From Mycobacterium sp. NAZ190054 (GTDB lineage Bacteria > Actinomycetota > Actinomycetes > Mycobacteriales > Mycobacteriaceae): a stretch of 33,835 nucleotides of DNA. Positions 15,275-22,011 of this stretch are shown one piece after another. The stretch's first letter is position 1, and every line of letters starts with the position of its first letter. A model generated the notes under the pieces. That model saw only the letters and a list, made by a program, of their open reading frames with translations, searched no databases and was not told where the DNA came from. The position numbers were made by a program, and so were the translations under genes. The stretch spans positions 1-33,835 of the forward strand of contig NZ_LMVQ01000235.1 of NCBI RefSeq assembly GCF_001545925.1. Direction: 5' to 3'.

Positions 15275-16107
15275 AGCCCTCCCGCCTTGGTCGTGCCGTG
15301 CATGAGGCGGGTTTCGACGAGGTGCAGCATCTTGTCGGCGAACAGGGCGATCGCGATCACCAGGATCGCGAGCGCGAAGTACAGATCCAGTTCACGCAGT
15401 GCGCCGAACTGGCGCAGCAGGTGTCCGGTGCCGATGGAGATCCACAGTTCGGCGATGACCATGCCTTTGATCGCCATACCGAGCCCCAACCGGACGCCGG
15501 CCACCACGAACGGCGCCGCGGCGGGCAGATAGATGCGTGTGTACATCCGCCATCTGTTGGTGCAGAAGGCATTCGCCATCTCCGACAGGGAGCCTTCGAC
15601 GTAGCGCACGCCCGCGGCGGTGTTCATGATCGGGAAGAACACCGCGAAGAACACCACGACGGCGACGAGGTAACCCAGTTGGGCGCCGAAGATGATGATC
15701 AGCAGCGGCAGCAGGGATTCCTTGCTGGTGACGTACAACGCGTTCACGAACGGTGTCAGCGCGGCGTCGACGGTCTTCGACGCCCCCATCAACGCGCCGA
15801 GCGGGATCGCGATCGCCAGCGACAACGCGAAGCCGATGACCAGCTGCTGGATGCTGATGCCCAACGTGGCGATGTAGCCCTGTGCGAAGAGCTCGGGCAT
15901 GGCCGCGAACACTTCCGGAATCGTCGGCAGGAAGAACGGCCCCTTGATCATGGCCGTCACCTGCCAGGCGATCAGGATCGCGCCGTACGCCACCACTCGA
16001 AGCCAGAAGTGGCGGCGCCGCTTCGACATCGGTTTGCGTTGGCGCGTGCCCGGCGGCCCGTCGACGCCGGGCGGCGGCGGCGCTTCGGCGACCTCGGTTG
16101 CGGTCAT
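15271..16107 (-). CDS. ABC transporter permease (TauC/SsuC family), first subunit
   Basis: This is a 278-aa inner-membrane permease. After a 45-residue Pro/Arg-rich cytoplasmic N-terminus come six hydrophobic segments. The EAA-type loop is GSLSEMANAFCTNRWRMYTRIYLPAAAPFVVAGVRLGLGMAIKGMVIAE, and 'TSKESLLPLLIIIFGAQLGYLVAVVVFFAVFFPIMNTAAGV' is the preceding membrane region. ATG 16107 overlaps the ATPase stop by 4 nt; the upstream extension to 16146 has no support. With its neighbour it forms the channel of the importer. The two permeases are clearly diverged in sequence. Confidence 0.9.
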   Translation of the reverse strand: MTATEVAEAPPPPGVDGPPGTRQRKPMSKRRRHFWLRVVAYGAILIAWQVTAMIKGPFFLPTIPEVFAAMPELFAQGYIATLGISIQQLVIGFALSLAIAIPLGALMGASKTVDAALTPFVNALYVTSKESLLPLLIIIFGAQLGYLVAVVVFFAVFFPIMNTAAGVRYVEGSLSEMANAFCTNRWRMYTRIYLPAAAPFVVAGVRLGLGMAIKGMVIAELWISIGTGHLLRQFGALRELDLYFALAILVIAIALFADKMLHLVETRLMHGTTKAGGL

Positions 16108-16934
16108 GCGCTGTCCTGTCCGATCGCCCCTGTCATGTGCAGGCACTTGAGTACTTCACCCTTGAGCTGGGCGAACTCGGGTAACGCGCGGATCTCCGGT
16201 TTGCGCGGCCGCGGCAGGTCGACGTCGAACACCTCGCTGATGCGTCCGGGGCGCGAACTCATCACGATGACGCGGTCGGCCAGATAGAGCGCCTCCTCGA
16301 TGTCGTGGGTGACGAAGACGACGGTCTTGTTGTCGCGCTCCCAGAGGTTGAGCAGCTCTTCCTGCAGCTTCATCCGGGTCAGGTCGTCGACAGCGCCGAA
16401 CGGCTCGTCCATCAACAGAATCTTCGGGTCGATCGCCAGGGCTCGGATCAGTCCCACCCGCTGCTGCATGCCTCCCGACAGCTGGGCGGGATAGTGCTGC
16501 TCGAAGCCTTCCAGGCCCACGATCTTCATCCAGTGCCGGGCGGTCTGGCCGCGCTTGTCCTTGGGCACGCCGAGGTTCTCCAGGCCGAACTCGACGTTGG
16601 CCAGCACCGAACGCCACGGCAGCAGGTTGTACCGCTGGAACACGAACCCGATATCCAGCGTGGGCTTTTCGACGACCTTGTCGTTGATCAGCACCCGACC
16701 GGCATCGGGCTTCTGCAGTCCGTCGATGATCCGCAGCAACGTCGACTTGCCGCAACCGCTCGGCCCGACGATGCAGCAGAAGGTTCCCGGCTCGATGGCC
16801 AGGCTGAAGTCCTCGAGCGCCTGGACACGCCCCGAGCGCTTCGTCTCGAACGCCAGGCTGACGTGCTGGATGTCGACCCGAGCCGCCTGGTTCACGGTGC
16901 CGCCGGACAATGAGGTGTCGAGTTGTGCTGTCAT
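16104..16934 (-). CDS. ABC transporter ATP-binding protein (TauB/SsuB family)
   Basis: This 276-aa ATPase energises the two following permeases. Walker A is GPSGCGKST (residues 57-65), the Q-loop is VFQRYNLLPW, the signature LSGGMQQRV starts at 152, Walker B is ILLMDEPFGAVD (from 172) and the switch His is in VVFVTHDIEEAL. The Q-loop text and EEALYLADRVIVMSSRPG are standard for nitrate/sulfonate/taurine importers. The ATG overlaps the monooxygenase stop by 4 nt and its own stop overlaps the permease start, embedding the transporter in the catabolic operon. Confidence 0.94.
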   Translation of the reverse strand: MTAQLDTSLSGGTVNQAARVDIQHVSLAFETKRSGRVQALEDFSLAIEPGTFCCIVGPSGCGKSTLLRIIDGLQKPDAGRVLINDKVVEKPTLDIGFVFQRYNLLPWRSVLANVEFGLENLGVPKDKRGQTARHWMKIVGLEGFEQHYPAQLSGGMQQRVGLIRALAIDPKILLMDEPFGAVDDLTRMKLQEELLNLWERDNKTVVFVTHDIEEALYLADRVIVMSSRPGRISEVFDVDLPRPRKPEIRALPEFAQLKGEVLKCLHMTGAIGQDSA

Positions 16935-18211
16935 GGACGGCCTTTCACGAGGTGATCGGGGGTTGGTTCGAGGTCGCCGGCCAACGGGGTGCCGCGGTAG
17001 ATCCAGTCGAAGGTCACATCGGATTCGGCGTGCTTGGCCTTGAACCGTGCGTCCCTGGCCCGCTGCTCGGGGCCGTCGGGAAGGTGGAACAGCGCGCGGT
17101 TGCCCAGCGCCCCCTTCTGGACCACACCTGCGTGCTCGGCGCGGCGGTCCTGATAGCGCAGCAGGGCTGCCGGTATGCCGTCGCGGTCGATGGCGCCGAG
17201 CTCCTCGGCGAGCACGGCGGCATCCTCGATCGCCTGCGAGGCGCCCTGCGAGAAGTAGGGCAGCATGGCATGGCAGGCGTCGCCGAGGAGGGCGACCGGG
17301 CCCTTCACCCAGTTGGTGTGCGGATCCTGGTAGTGCAGCGCCCAGCCGATCACCGTGTCCTCGGACTGGGCCAGCAGAGCGCCGACCGTCTCGTCCCAGC
17401 CCGCGTAGGCGTCGCGCAGCGCCTCGGCCGGCTCTTCGGTCCGGCCGGCGGCGTCGACCTCGGGCCTTGCCGGAACGATCGCGACCACGTTGACCGCGGT
17501 GAAGCCACGGATCGGGTAGACGACGATGTGATGGTCGTGTCCGAGCCAGAAGTTGGCGGCGGGCCGGTCGAGCAGCCAGGCCGTCCGAGGGTCGGCGGCG
17601 ACGCGGTCGCCGCGGATCAGGGTTCGGTACGCCATGTCGCCGCTACGGAGGATCTCGGTGGGCGCGTCGACGGCACTGCGCAGCACCGATTTGATGCCGT
17701 CGGCACCGATCAGCACGTCTGCGTCGTACCGCCGCCCGTCAGCGGTGATCACGGCGGGCCGCGCGGGGTCCGAGTCGTCGACCTCGACGACCCGGGAGTC
17801 CGTATGTACCGCTGCGGGCCGGCCGGGCCGGTCCGGGTCGGTGGCCGCCCGGTGTAGCACGGTGTGCAGGTCGGCCCGGTGCAGATGCCAGTAGGGCGCG
17901 CCGAAATCGGCGATCGCCGAGTCGCCGAGCTCGGTACGGGCGAGCAGGCTGCCGTCTTCCCAGCGGCGCCGGACGGATTCCTGCGTGACGAGCACGTAGG
18001 GGTTGATCTGCTCGGCAAGCCCGAGTCGCAGGATGATCCGCGATGCGTTGGGCCCGATCTGCAGACCGGTTCCGACCTCGCCGAGTTCGGGCGCCTGCTC
18101 CAGCACCGTGACATCGAGGCCCTGATCGCGCAGCGTGCAGGCGGCGCTCAACCCACCGATTCCCGCGCCGACGACCAGCACTCGGATGGGCCTGCTCGCC
18201 GCGGCGCTCAT
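16931..18211 (-). CDS. FAD-dependent aromatic monooxygenase (NicC/salicylate hydroxylase-like)
   Basis: This 426-aa single-component FAD hydroxylase adds a hydroxyl group to an aromatic or heteroaromatic ring with NAD(P)H and O2. Motifs in order: VVGAGIGGLSAACTL (GxGxxG, residues 15-20), the FAD-ribose Arg region HLHRADLHTVL, DVLIGADGIKSVLR (DG motif) and GPVALLGDACHAMLPYFSQGASQAIEDAAVLAEEL (GD motif). The overall text resembles salicylate hydroxylases and 6-hydroxynicotinate 3-monooxygenase (NicC). It lies directly between a NicX-like dioxygenase gene (4-nt overlap) and the importer, so its product is likely a 2,5-dihydroxypyridine, the NicX substrate. Some NicC-type enzymes decarboxylate while hydroxylating, so the separate decarboxylase in this operon may serve a different carboxyl group. 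Confidence 0.85.
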   Translation of the reverse strand: MSAAASRPIRVLVVGAGIGGLSAACTLRDQGLDVTVLEQAPELGEVGTGLQIGPNASRIILRLGLAEQINPYVLVTQESVRRRWEDGSLLARTELGDSAIADFGAPYWHLHRADLHTVLHRAATDPDRPGRPAAVHTDSRVVEVDDSDPARPAVITADGRRYDADVLIGADGIKSVLRSAVDAPTEILRSGDMAYRTLIRGDRVAADPRTAWLLDRPAANFWLGHDHHIVVYPIRGFTAVNVVAIVPARPEVDAAGRTEEPAEALRDAYAGWDETVGALLAQSEDTVIGWALHYQDPHTNWVKGPVALLGDACHAMLPYFSQGASQAIEDAAVLAEELGAIDRDGIPAALLRYQDRRAEHAGVVQKGALGNRALFHLPDGPEQRARDARFKAKHAESDVTFDWIYRGTPLAGDLEPTPDHLVKGRP

Positions 18212-19260
18212 TCGGCACCCCGGGCGATGTCGTCGTCGACCAGGTCGCCGTCGACGACCACAGCGCGACCGTCGAGTGCGATCGTGCAGCCCCGCATCGC
18301 GATGTCGAGGTGGGCGTAGGAGTCGCGGCCCAGGAAGGGGTGCGGGCCGGTCGACCAGAGGAAGTTGCCGGCGTAGGCGCGGGCGTCCATGCCCATGATC
18401 TCGTGTTTGGAATACATGGCGGTCGCGAACCAGTCGGCGGACTTCATCAGCCCCCATCCCATGTGGCTCAGGTAGCGGGCCCACTTGTCGTTCGAGTCGA
18501 TGAAGTACTGCTCGAGCATGGCGGCGTCACCACCGCCGGAGACCTTCTCGATGTGGCCGGCGACCACGGTGAGATGGACGGGGGACCGCACGTATTCCTT
18601 GAACGGCAGCAGGATGTCGCCGGGGGAGAGCACGATGGTGCCTTCGCTGACCTGCGGCCAGCACAGCATCATCGTCGACGGCCAGTGATCCCAGCGGCCG
18701 GGATCATCGGCGAAACCGGTCTGGAAACCGGGATGGCAGTCGGTCATGTCCACGGTCAGGTCGGTGCCGGCCGCCGAGGTCACCACCATCGTGGCGGCCG
18801 CCCGGGCCGCGTCGGCCGCCGCGAGTGCCCTGGTCTTGTCGGACGCGGCCGGCAGGTTACGGATGAGGACTTCGGGGGCGTCGCAGATGAAGATGATGCG
18901 AGTGCCGCAGTCGAGGATCGATTGTTGGGCGGGCGCGTGGATGAAGCCCTCGCGGGTGAGGTCCACGACCAGGTCGGCGTTCTTCAACAGATCCTGGGCG
19001 ACCGTGTCCTCCAGTACCGACACCAGACCCGGTCCCGCGCCGGTGTGCGTGGACGGGGTCGGGGCCGCGGAACCACCCGGGACAACCGCGGAGATCACAT
19101 GCGCGCCCAGGGATTTGGCGGCCGCGAAGGACGCGGCGACGTAGTCGGCGCGGCTGCTCGGTTCGGAGAGGATCACGACGTGCTCGCCTGCCCTCACCCT
19201 GCAGAGCTCGAGTTCCCTGCGGAATGGCTCGATCAGGTCGACACCTTCGAAGTCGATCAT
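18208..19260 (-). CDS. nicX: 2,5-dihydroxypyridine 5,6-dioxygenase-like ring-cleavage enzyme (NicX-like)
   Basis: This 350-aa protein of the M29-aminopeptidase-like fold matches Pseudomonas NicX along its length, as far as I can align from memory. Shared blocks are DDPGRWDHWPS, GDILLPFKEYVRSPVHLTV, YLSHMGWGLM, GMDARAYAGNFLWSTGPHP and AHLDIAMRGC. The iron ligands proposed for NicX (His265, His318, Asp320) correspond to His266, His317 and Asp319 here. NicX opens 2,5-dihydroxypyridine to N-formylmaleamate. The gene is coupled to the FAD monooxygenase (ATGA overlap) and follows an amidase gene by 11 nt with GAGGAA before the ATG. Automated pipelines may call it an aminopeptidase; the conserved iron site argues against that. 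Confidence 0.82.
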   Translation of the reverse strand: MIDFEGVDLIEPFRRELELCRVRAGEHVVILSEPSSRADYVAASFAAAKSLGAHVISAVVPGGSAAPTPSTHTGAGPGLVSVLEDTVAQDLLKNADLVVDLTREGFIHAPAQQSILDCGTRIIFICDAPEVLIRNLPAASDKTRALAAADAARAAATMVVTSAAGTDLTVDMTDCHPGFQTGFADDPGRWDHWPSTMMLCWPQVSEGTIVLSPGDILLPFKEYVRSPVHLTVVAGHIEKVSGGGDAAMLEQYFIDSNDKWARYLSHMGWGLMKSADWFATAMYSKHEIMGMDARAYAGNFLWSTGPHPFLGRDSYAHLDIAMRGCTIALDGRAVVVDGDLVDDDIARGAE

Positions 19261-19271
19261 GCGGGTGTTCC

Positions 19272-20108
19272 TCAACTCCTCGTCGTCTCGTGTGCTTCGG
19301 CGTGGCCGGCGGGGCGGCCGGGAAGGGCCGCCGTTCCGTGGTGTGTGCTGCGCAGCGCCAGTGAGCGCAGATAGGGGATCTCGGTGCGGGCCTGCTCGAT
19401 GTCCGCAAGGTCCACCTCGCACAGCACGGTGCCCTCTTCGTGACCCATCCCCGCGAGCACTTCGCCCCGGGGCCCGACGATGCGGCTGTGGCCGGCGAAC
19501 TCGTTTCCGCGGCCGTTGTCGCCGGTCAATCCCGCCGCGACCAGGATGCAACCGTTTTCCAGGGCGCGCGACCGGGTCATCAGCTCCCACGCGTGCAGCC
19601 TGGGCCGTCCGAACGCGGCCGGCACGGCGATGATCTGTGCGCCGCGTACGGCGAGATCACGGACCATCTCGGGAAAACCGGCTTCGTAGCAGACCGCCAC
19701 ACCGACCACGCCCGCGGGCGTCTCGGCGACGGCACCCTTCCGGTCACCCGGAGCCAGCGAACCGACCTCCTGGCCCCACAAATAGGATTTGTCTGCTGCC
19801 GCGAGCGGCCCGTCGGGCCCGATGACCAGCGCGCGATCGCGGTATAAGCCCATATCGTCGCGGATGTGCAGTGCGGTTACGAGCGTGGCGCCCGAGGCCT
19901 GTGCGAGCCGGGCCAGAGCTCGCACCGTCACCCCCGTGTCGGTCTCCGCAAACTCATGATCGAAGGCGTAGCCGTAGCTGAAGAACTCGGGCAGCACCAC
20001 CAGCCGGGCTCCCTGCGCAGCGAGTTCCCGTACGGCTCGCTCGGCCCGGTCCAGGTTGAGGTCCCGGCGGCCGGCCACGGCATGAATCTGAACCGCCCCG
20101 AGTTTCAC
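19272..20108 (-). CDS. Nitrilase-superfamily amidohydrolase (omega-amidase/carbamoylase-like)
   Basis: This is a C-N hydrolase of about 278 aa. The triad is Glu41 in VVLPEFFS, Lys107 in AADKSYLW and Cys140 in GVAVCYEAGFPEMVRDLAVRGAQII. It differs from the formamidase-like enzyme at the operon's other end, being shorter and without the PWEPGDLG block. As first gene of the operon, next to nicX, it could hydrolyse maleamate to maleate and ammonia or another amide of the pathway (inference). The start is uncertain. GTG 20108 gives a normal nitrilase N-terminus (KLGAVQIHAVAG) and has GAGG 9 nt upstream. TTG 20132 and GTG 20123 are alternatives, with AAAGGA at 20144-20149 favouring TTG. Confidence 0.85.
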   Translation of the reverse strand: MKLGAVQIHAVAGRRDLNLDRAERAVRELAAQGARLVVLPEFFSYGYAFDHEFAETDTGVTVRALARLAQASGATLVTALHIRDDMGLYRDRALVIGPDGPLAAADKSYLWGQEVGSLAPGDRKGAVAETPAGVVGVAVCYEAGFPEMVRDLAVRGAQIIAVPAAFGRPRLHAWELMTRSRALENGCILVAAGLTGDNGRGNEFAGHSRIVGPRGEVLAGMGHEEGTVLCEVDLADIEQARTEIPYLRSLALRSTHHGTAALPGRPAGHAEAHETTRS

Positions 20109-20156
20109 CGGATGCGGCCTCACGTGATGCAAGATTGTCGGATTCCTTTGATCGTG

Positions 20157-20170
20157 TGCAATCGTTTGCA
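20157..20170. promoter_or_regulatory. LacI-family operator at the catabolic operon
   Basis: TGCAATCGTTTGCA fits the LacI/GalR-family pattern TGCAANCGNTTGCA exactly, with perfect 5-bp arms and a central CG. It lies about 10-24 nt downstream of the predicted transcription start of the operon, where a bound repressor would block elongation. A near-identical element precedes the regulator gene. Confidence 0.75.
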
Positions 20171-20186
20171 GAACTCTTGCCGAGTG

Positions 20187-20215
20187 AGATTGCCACCCCG
20201 CGGCAGGCCCGTCAA
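20187..20215 (-). promoter_or_regulatory. predicted promoter of the catabolic operon
   Basis: On the minus strand, TTGACG (20215-20210) and CAATCT (20192-20187) are separated by 17 nt. The expected start is near G20180, seven bases after the -10. The -35 is strong and the -10 matches TANNNT only in part. The operator begins ten bases into the transcript. Confidence 0.5.
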
Positions 20216-20448
20216 CAGCTGGACGAGGATGTAGCACATAGGTAACCGGGGGCCACGTATTCGTTACATGAGGTCAACTGCGTTCTGGCACAAGGGTATT
20301 AGGACAGATGTGAAAACGCCGATGCCGAGGCGTCACGCGCGCCGGGATGGTGCGCACCGGAGAACGGCGGAGCGGTGGGATCAGCTCCTGGTCAATGGGT
20401 GAGCCTCGGGACGCGAGTTACCCGGAAATTCACGCAATCGATTTCAGA

Positions 20449-21471
20449 TCAGCGGCTCTCGGCCGACGCGACCGTGCTCGTCGATCCGCGGACGACCAGC
20501 ACAGGTTGCAACATCGTCGACGACACCGGTCGGCCTTCCACCAAGGACAGCAGCGTCTGTGTCGCGACCGTCCCCATCTCCCGGAACGGGCTGCGAACCG
20601 TGGTCAGCGGTACGGCCAGAGACGCGCAGAGGTCGATGTCGTTGTATCCGACGACCGCTACGTCCTCACGCACCCGCATGCCGAAGTCGCGCAGCGCGCC
20701 GATGACACCGATGGCGCTGGCGTCGTTGGCGGCGAAGATCGCCGTCGGACGGTGCTCGCCGGTGAGCAGAGCGCGCGCGCCTGCGGCTCCGTCGGCGGCG
20801 TCGAATCCCTGGTGAAGGCACATTTCGGGCGGGACGAGGATGCCTCGGCTCTCCAGCGCATCGACACATCCGGAAAGACGGTCGACTGCGGTGCTCGCCC
20901 AGCGCGGACCGGTGATGATCCCCACCCGCTCATGTCCGAGGTCGGCGAGATGCTCGCCGACGAGCCAACCGCCGCGGTAGTCGTCGCAGGTGACCGAAAG
21001 CTGGCCGGGCTTACGCCGGTTCACCAAGACGAACTTGACGCCTCGCCGGTCGAGGCCGGCCATGTTGTCGTTGTCGAGCCGGGCGTCGCCGATGATGAGG
21101 CCGTCGACGCTGCGGCCCAGGAGCAGCTCGATCCGGCGCAGCTGTTCGGCGGGGTCGTCGTGGGAGTTGGCGACGAAGGTGTCGAATCCGGCGAAATTGG
21201 CCGCATGCTCGATCGCGTCGTAGGTGGCGGACAGGACGACGTCGGTCAGGCGGGGGACGATCACCCCGAATGCGGTGGAGCGCTGCGTTTTCAGACTCGC
21301 CGCATTCGCATTCGGAACGTACCCGAGGCTTTTGGCGATCTCCCGGATCCGGACGCTGGTGGCGTCGTCGGCGCTGTTGCCGCCGGTGCGTTTCAGCGCG
21401 CGGGACACCGTCGACGGATGCACCCCGGCGGCCTCGGCGACCACCTTCAGCGTCACCCGTTCGGCCTGCAT
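20449..21471 (-). CDS. LacI-family regulator of the catabolic operon
   Basis: This is a 340-aa LacI/GalR repressor. The DNA-binding head is VTLKVVAEAAGVHPSTVSRALKR (helix-turn-helix with canonical STVSRAL), followed by the hinge region SLGYVPNANAASLKTQRST. The effector domain contains FGVIVPRLTDVVLSATYDAIEHAA, DGLIIGDARLDND, RVGIITGPRWASTAVDRLSG and IFAANDASAIGVIGALRDFGMRVREDVAVVGYNDIDLC. I chose ATG 21471 with GGGAGG six bases upstream; ATG 21477 would sit directly on that ribosome binding site. It points the same way as the catabolic operon. Operator-like sites before its own gene and before the operon predict autoregulation and operon control by a pathway compound. Confidence 0.92.
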   Translation of the reverse strand: MQAERVTLKVVAEAAGVHPSTVSRALKRTGGNSADDATSVRIREIAKSLGYVPNANAASLKTQRSTAFGVIVPRLTDVVLSATYDAIEHAANFAGFDTFVANSHDDPAEQLRRIELLLGRSVDGLIIGDARLDNDNMAGLDRRGVKFVLVNRRKPGQLSVTCDDYRGGWLVGEHLADLGHERVGIITGPRWASTAVDRLSGCVDALESRGILVPPEMCLHQGFDAADGAAGARALLTGEHRPTAIFAANDASAIGVIGALRDFGMRVREDVAVVGYNDIDLCASLAVPLTTVRSPFREMGTVATQTLLSLVEGRPVSSTMLQPVLVVRGSTSTVASAESR

Positions 21472-21520
21472 GCACATCCTCCCGCTGCCGTCACTGCCGC
21501 CGCCAACGTAACACCACGTG

Positions 21521-21534
21521 TGCAAACGTGTGCA
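21521..21534. promoter_or_regulatory. LacI-family operator upstream of the regulator gene
   Basis: TGCAAACGTGTGCA differs from TGCAANCGNTTGCA at one base and lies 50 nt upstream of the regulator start. It is flanked by GTG/CAC that extend the symmetry. The match to the site at 20157-20170 suggests that both bind the same protein, giving autoregulation. Confidence 0.65.
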
Positions 21535-21690
21535 CGGGCAATTGGTGCGTTACGTCACATTAACCCGCGCGGACGTCGCAACCGGTGTGTTCGACTCGCG
21601 ACGCGTGCGCCCGCCACGATTTGCCGTCGACGAGGCGCGCGGGGCGCCGGTCGGCACGATCCGATGGGCGGGGGCGTCGACCTGCAGTGC

Positions 21691-21717
21691 TAGCTGCCAG
21701 CTACTGATTGGTAGCTA
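21691..21717. repeat. three alternating TAGCT half-sites
   Basis: TAGCTG-C-CAGCTA (21691-21703) is a near-perfect palindrome. Its right half also pairs with a third copy, AGCTAC-TGATTG-GTAGCT (21699-21716). Three inverted/direct half-sites therefore lie within 27 bp upstream of korA. This could be a regulator array or mutually exclusive hairpins. Confidence 0.4.
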
Positions 21718-21899
21718 TTTCTAAGAAAAGAACCGGGGCGCGGCGTGTCTCGCGAACGTGACGAACACCACAATTCTGTCTCACCGTGACCGTAGCCGGG
21801 GCGCTGATCAGTGCATTCGGCCGAACCGCCGCGCGACGCGACCTCGGCGCCCGGTATAGCACCCCCTAAGAGAAGTGCAATAATCGGTACTCATAGTGA

Positions 21900-21913
21900 C
21901 ACCAACTTTGGTG
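21900..21913. promoter_or_regulatory. CACCAA-CT-TTGGTG dyad before korA
   Basis: A 14-bp inverted repeat lies 98 nt upstream of the korA start. The core ACCAACTTTGG recurs at 25929-25939, downstream of mobA. It may be a regulatory site of the korAB-mobA unit, but nothing else identifies the binding factor. Confidence 0.3.
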
Positions 21914-22011
21914 ACCTCCCATCGACGGCGCGTCGCGTCGACTGCGACTCGGTGGGAATTCGCCAGATGCGGGCGCGACAGTACCCGGGCAGAACTACGG
22001 AGGGCAGGCGA

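Larger units (their letters stand above)
20109..20448. other. 340-nt control region between the LacI-type gene and the catabolic operon
   Basis: The segment holds the operon promoter and operator described separately. The remainder (about 20216-20448) is less G+C-rich around 20230-20310, including the end of the regulator transcript, and shows no terminator-like hairpin and no coding potential that I trust. Confidence 0.6.
21472..22011. other. 540-nt divergent intergenic region between the LacI-type gene and korA
   Basis: The region contains the regulator's operator (21521-21534), a triple TAGCT repeat (21691-21717) and the CACCAA/TTGGTG dyad (21900-21913), each listed separately. The part from 21700 to 21900 has lower G+C than its surroundings and probably contains the korA promoter, though I cannot pick a convincing -10/-35 pair. 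No gene is evident; an upstream extension of the korA frame to 21811 has no family support. Confidence 0.6.

Noticed and set aside
18208..19260. Aminopeptidase T (M29) assignment for the NicX-like protein
   Set aside because: The fold is shared, but NicX-specific blocks and the His266/His317/Asp319 iron ligands are present, and the context is aromatic catabolism.
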